Source: JAJVID01 sp035714085 (GTDB lineage: Bacteria > Acidobacteriota > Blastocatellia > RBC074). From it: a DNA stretch of 29,879 bases. The position numbers were made by a program, and so were the translations under genes. The notes below the pieces were generated by a model that did not search any database, was not told the origin of the DNA, and saw nothing but the letters and a program-made list of their open reading frames with translations. This document shows positions 24,262 through 29,879 of this stretch, piece after piece; the stretch's first letter is position 1, and the number at the start of each line of letters is the position of its first letter. The stretch is from positions 1 through 29,879 of the forward strand of contig DASTMP010000457.1 in the NCBI GenBank assembly GCA_035714085.1, written 5' to 3'.

Positions 24262-24825
24262 ATGAAAAAGCAATTGTCGAATGTCTCAGTGGTCATCGGC
24301 GTGCTATTTGCGCTCAGCGCTTTCTCCGTCTCAGCGCACGATAGGGATAACAAATTCCATGCCAAGTTGGTCGGCGCACAGGAGGTTCCTGTCGTCTCCA
24401 CCCAAGGAAGCGGAGATTTCGAAGCGCGCATCGAGCCCGACGGCTCGCTTTCATTCAAACTCAGCTACGAAAATTTAGAAGGCGCAGCGACGCCGCCGGT
24501 GGTGCCGCTATTCGCTCACATTCATCTCGGTCAGAAAAGTGTGAATGGCGGGGTGATGGTGTTCCTGTGTGGCGGGGGCGGCAAACCCGCCTGTCCGGCT
24601 TCACCAGCGACGGTGGAAGGAACAATCACAGCCGCCGACATCATAGCCCTCGGCTCACAGCAGATTCCCGCCGGCGCCGACGGGTTGAACGAACTCATCC
24701 GCGGGCTGCGGAACGGAACCACCTACGCGAACGTTCATACGCCGGTGTCACCTACCGGCGAAATCCGCGGCCAGATTAAGGTCGATGACGGCCGTCATCA
24801 CGGCCACGATCACGGCTGGTGGTGA
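24262..24825 (+). CDS. Exported CHRD-domain protein
   Basis: This 187-residue protein has a signal peptide (MKKQLSNVSVVIGVLFALSA, ending near SVSAH). A single CHRD domain covers most of the rest: KFHAKLVGAQEVPVVSTQGS, LSFKLSYENLEGA, AHIHLGQKSVNGGVMVFLCG, TTYANVHTPVSPTGEIRGQI. The domain is named after chordin; its role in bacteria is unknown. The protein ends in a His-rich tail (DGRHHGHDHGWW) that could bind metal. Two Cys (FLCG, PACPA) may form a disulfide. ATG 24262 has an ideal AAGGAGG. The frame is open far upstream (to 23335), but that part is the antisense of the M24 gene. Confidence 0.92.
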   Translation: MKKQLSNVSVVIGVLFALSAFSVSAHDRDNKFHAKLVGAQEVPVVSTQGSGDFEARIEPDGSLSFKLSYENLEGAATPPVVPLFAHIHLGQKSVNGGVMVFLCGGGGKPACPASPATVEGTITAADIIALGSQQIPAGADGLNELIRGLRNGTTYANVHTPVSPTGEIRGQIKVDDGRHHGHDHGWW

Positions 24826-24834
24826 TCACCTGAT

Positions 24835-24886
24835 AAACGCCCGGCCTACTGTCGACAAAACTTCGTCGCCCTCTGGCCGGGCGTTT
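24835..24886. terminator. Bidirectional terminator between CHRD and propeller genes
   Basis: The 12-bp perfect stem AAACGCCCGGCC (24835-24846) / GGCCGGGCGTTT (24875-24886) encloses a 28-base loop. It is followed by CTTT on the plus strand, and on the minus strand the stem itself ends in GTTT. It lies between stop codons at 24825 and 24900. Confidence 0.75.
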
Positions 24887-24899
24887 CTTTATGCAGGCG

Positions 24900-26021
24900 T
24901 TACTTGTCGCCCGCTCTCCCAAGGCCGAACTGATCACCTGTTCGGACAGGCTTCCCGTTCGCAAAGACGATTTCCAACAGCTTCTCGCTGTGAACCTGGC
25001 GACCGGTCTCATCCGACAACGCAGCGATGATCTTTTTCGTCTTCACGTCAATCACCTCGCCGGTTGACGGATATGCGAGTTTCCCATCAAGGCTGAAAGT
25101 GACCCATCCGGGCTGCTCCCGCAGCTTTACGCTCGCGATCTGTTTGGGCGGCGTCACGGTGTTGTCAAAGACATGCACCCGTTCATTGAACCCGTCACAG
25201 AGCCAGACCTCTTTTTCGTCGGGAGTCAGGCCGACGCCGTGGCTGGGACAGCCGTGGCGTTTGACCGGACCTTTCTGGAACCCCTCGACCTCGACGCGAC
25301 GCAGCGCCTTGCCAGTCTTCAAATCACCGATCTCGAACCCGAGCAGGTCATTAACGTTGACGTAGCAGAGCGTCTGCGCGCCGTTGACCGTGAAGGGGCG
25401 AATCACATTGCCGAAAGGCCCGATCTCTTTCGTGATCGTGTGCGTACTGGTGTCGGCCACGCGCAGCAGCGGAGATTTCAATCCCGCCAGATAAGCGAAT
25501 TTGCCGTCGAGCGAGTAGATCGTGTTGTGGGCGCCGGAATTGGGCTCGAGCTTCTTGATCACTTCGCCGCTTAGCGCGTCAACCACTAGCCAGTGCGGGC
25601 CTTCAAACGAAGGGACGTACATCGTCCTGCCGTCCGGCGACAGCGCCATCCGGTCACAACCGCCTTCGTACTCCTTCTCCCAAACCTTCTTCTCGGTGAT
25701 CAGATCGAAGCAGGCCACGCGCTTCGGCGTGCTGACGTAAATCTTCGCCGTTTTCGCGTTGGCGGCGATGCCTTTGACGTTTTCGGCCGGATTGCCTTCA
25801 ACCGCGTCCCAAGTCGGTATGCGTTTGACGAATTTATGTCCGGCGGCGATGTCGTAGACCAGGATGCCCACGCCGCCGTATTCGACGTAATTGCGTATGC
25901 CGGGCGAGGCGACATAGAGCAGATGCTTCTCTTCAACGGCTGCGTCTCGCCGAGTCGCGGCGATAATGGCAATCAGCGCGAGTGAAACCAAAACTGATAG
26001 AAGAAATCTTCGGGTGTTCAT
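24900..26021 (-). CDS. Exported YVTN-type beta-propeller protein
   Basis: This 373-residue protein has a hydrophobic N-terminus (MNTRRFLLSVLVSLALIAII). Repeats have the YVTN/PQQ-like propeller plan: AKIYVSTPKRVACFDL, MALSPDGRTMYVPS, NTIYSLDGKFAYLAG, VGLTPDEKEVWLCDGFNERV, VTFSLDGKLAYPSTGEVID. About seven blades are expected. Such proteins bind other proteins or cofactors; no catalytic residues were recognised. ATG 26021 is preceded by AGGAG and starts the signal; a start at 26042 is less likely. It sits between two hairpin terminators and is probably transcribed alone. Confidence 0.85.
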   Translation of the reverse strand: MNTRRFLLSVLVSLALIAIIAATRRDAAVEEKHLLYVASPGIRNYVEYGGVGILVYDIAAGHKFVKRIPTWDAVEGNPAENVKGIAANAKTAKIYVSTPKRVACFDLITEKKVWEKEYEGGCDRMALSPDGRTMYVPSFEGPHWLVVDALSGEVIKKLEPNSGAHNTIYSLDGKFAYLAGLKSPLLRVADTSTHTITKEIGPFGNVIRPFTVNGAQTLCYVNVNDLLGFEIGDLKTGKALRRVEVEGFQKGPVKRHGCPSHGVGLTPDEKEVWLCDGFNERVHVFDNTVTPPKQIASVKLREQPGWVTFSLDGKLAYPSTGEVIDVKTKKIIAALSDETGRQVHSEKLLEIVFANGKPVRTGDQFGLGRAGDK

Positions 26022-26038
26022 AAATGCTCCTGTAAAAC

Positions 26039-26072
26039 CCACGTAGTTACGAATTTATTCGTTACTACGTGG
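26039..26072 (-). terminator. Hairpin after the ybbP-like gene
   Basis: A 16-bp stem with one mismatch (CCACGTAGTAACGAAT and its partner, two-base loop) is followed leftwards by GTTTTAC. It lies 14 bases after the permease stop and just before the propeller gene's ribosome site. The short T-run makes it a modest terminator. Confidence 0.55.
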
Positions 26073-26085
26073 CGTGTCTTGGACC

Positions 26086-28634
<2,549 letters not shown>

Positions 28635-28638
<4 letters not shown>

Positions 28639-29456
28639 AGCGACTCCCTCCCGGAACCAGGAAGAGATGGGGCGACGGGGTGACGGGGCGACGGGGCGAC
28701 GGGGCGAGTTTGCGGGGCGCCCTCTATCACTCTGTCTCTCTGTCTCTCCGTCGCCCTGTCGCCCTGTCGCCCCGTCGCCCCGTCGCCGTTCAGTCGGTCT
28801 TCCACGATCCGGCCGTCGCTCAGGTAGATCATGCGGTCGGCCTTGTCGGCCAAGTGGTGGTCGTGCGTGACCAACAGCAGAGTCGTGCCATAAACGCGGT
28901 TGAGGGTGAGCAGGAGATCAAAAATATGCTCGCCGTTCTTCTTATCGAGATTGCCGGTAGGCTCATCGGCCAGCAATATCTCAGGCTCGTTTGCGAACGC
29001 GCGCGCGATGGCCACACGCTGTTGTTCGCCGCCCGAAAGTTGTGAAGGGTAATGATGCGCCCTATCTCGCAGGCCGACCTCATCGAGCAGTGTCCGCGCG
29101 CGGTCGCCGGCCTTGGAAACGCCTATGATCTCCATCGGCGTAAGGATGTTTTCGTAAGCCGTGAGCGAGGGGATTAAATGGAAAGATTGAAAGATGAAAC
29201 CGAGGAGCCGGCCGCGCAGTTCAGCCAAGTCGTCCTCGCTCATTCTGGTGATCTCGCGACCACCCAGACTGACGCTGCCCGAAGTCGGCGCGTCGAGTCC
29301 GGCGATCAGGCCGAGCAGCGTCGATTTGCCGCTGCCCGAAGGGCCGACGACCGAGACGAATTGACCGCGCGGTATGTCTAAATCGAGCGAGTGCAGAATG
29401 GTCAGTCGCTCTGAACCGCTCGTGACGACTTTGGAGACATTTGCGAGTTGAATCAT
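28635..29456 (-). CDS. ybbA: ABC transporter ATP-binding protein, YbbA-like, with repeat-derived tail
   Basis: This LolD/MacB-type ATPase shows Walker A GPSGSGKST (38-46), Q-loop FIFQSFHLIPS, signature LSGGEQQR (140-147), Walker B ILLADEP (160-166) and the switch His in VTHDH. The domain ends near residue 222 (SDGRIVEDRLN), the usual length for the family. The remaining 51 residues are low complexity (GDGATGRQGDRATERQRDRV, then PVAPSPRHPVAPSL) and are encoded by the 8-bp-period inverted repeat 28670-28790. The frame nevertheless stays open and ends in the GTGA overlap with ybbP. It should power the permease; the tail probably adds no function. Confidence 0.93.
28670..28790. repeat. 8-bp-period inverted tandem repeat inside the 3' end of ybbA
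   Basis: The left half holds GGCGACGG units (28671-28708, one changed to GGTGACGG). The right half is a series of CTCTGTCT, CTCCGTCG, CCCTGTCG and CCCCGTCG units (28731-28788). They are complementary and could fold into a long hairpin within the message. The period and plan equal those of the element at 4181-4302, although the unit sequence differs. Confidence 0.85.
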
Positions 29457-29615
29457 GTTATCTTTGTGTCGAATTTGATTTGGGGCGCTTGAGCGCGTCC
29501 GTGATGCGGCGCTATTTTAGATCATTGTCCCATTGCGTACCGAAATTTTTGGCGAATAGCACGAAAGTTTTCAACTTAATTACCTCTCACTACAGAGAGA
29601 TCAGGAGAAGATAGG

Positions 29616-29879
29616 ATGGCAAAGAAAAATAGATTCATGCTGCTTGCCGGCGCGCTGCTCCTGGCGACCATTTCCGTCGCTTGTCAGAAATCGGGCGCGC
29701 CGAATCAGGCGACGGCGGGCGTGGCCAATTCCGGCGCCGCCCTCGCGCCGACGAAATTTTCAGAGAAGTCGGAAGAACTGCCCGCCATCGTCGCATTCGG
29801 CGATAGCTTGACCGCGGGTTACGGGCTGCCTGAGGATCAAACTTTCAAGACGCTGCTGCAACGCAGGCTCGACGAAAAG
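29616..29879 (+). CDS. tesA: GDSL/SGNH lipase-arylesterase, TesA-like lipoprotein (runs off right edge)
   Basis: The first 88 codons are present. A lipoprotein signal with lipobox ATISVAC (Cys23) is followed by a low-complexity Ala/Ser linker, and then the first catalytic block VAFGDSLTAGYGLPEDQTF, whose Ser is the nucleophile of SGNH hydrolases. The remaining Gly, Asn and His blocks lie outside the window. AGGAG lies 10 bases before ATG 29616. It is divergent from ybbA-ybbP, the same arrangement as in E. coli; family members cleave acyl esters and thioesters, here at the envelope. Confidence 0.88.
   Translation, partial: MAKKNRFMLLAGALLLATISVACQKSGAPNQATAGVANSGAALAPTKFSEKSEELPAIVAFGDSLTAGYGLPEDQTFKTLLQRRLDEK

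Overview
The window is a GC-rich bacterial chromosome segment with about 25 recognisable protein genes, no rRNA or tRNA, and no phage or IS genes. The gene types (paired DUF4097 proteins behind an ECF sigma/zinc anti-sigma pair, an RHS protein, a serine hydrolase/M19/SSS/GH3 cell-wall block, exported CHRD and YVTN-propeller proteins, tesA-ybbA-ybbP) and many Shine-Dalgarno-led exported proteins suggest an Acidobacteriota member, perhaps Blastocatellia. This taxon is inferred from gene content, not from a marker gene.

Left part (1-2437): the N-terminal 457 codons of an RHS/YD-repeat surface protein run off the left edge. Upstream lie two perfect 20-bp direct repeats with 21-bp period, then a small AraC-type regulator. 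The regulator's frame is broken exactly at a run of eight G/C pairs, and one extra base would restore a 143-residue protein. This regulator-operator-RHS arrangement, with a possible slippage switch, is the most interesting candidate system here. Two long perfect palindromes follow.

2438-5325: a two-component pair (histidine kinase, OmpR-type regulator) converges on an NtrC-like protein that has lost its ATPase and sigma-54 contact motifs. The two transcription units are separated by an 8-bp-period inverted tandem repeat. A similar 8-bp-period element lies in the 3' end of ybbA (28.67-28.79 kb).

5326-9858: an AT-rich stretch with no secure gene, then a leftward set of ECF sigma factor, zinc-finger anti-sigma factor and two exported DUF4097 beta-repeat proteins. 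Two palindromic repeats sit among them, one inside the start region of the first DUF4097 gene.

10014-18462: a sugar-nucleotide epimerase (possibly leaderless), an orphan Flp pilin, then a leftward cell-wall salvage set: M19-like dipeptidase and class C serine hydrolase (one operon), SSS symporter and NagZ-like GH3 (second operon with an extended -10 promoter). A divergent beta-hydroxyacid dehydrogenase follows.

18484-26021: mostly single exported proteins: tyrosine phosphatase, cupredoxin, a truncated remnant of a group 1 haemoglobin, a ceramidase-like hydrolase, a lipoprotein and a DinB protein sharing a duplicated leader, an M24 aminopeptidase, a CHRD protein and a YVTN propeller.

26086-29879: the ybbP permease and ybbA ATPase overlap by four bases and are divergent from tesA, which runs off the right edge. 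This is the same order as in Escherichia coli.
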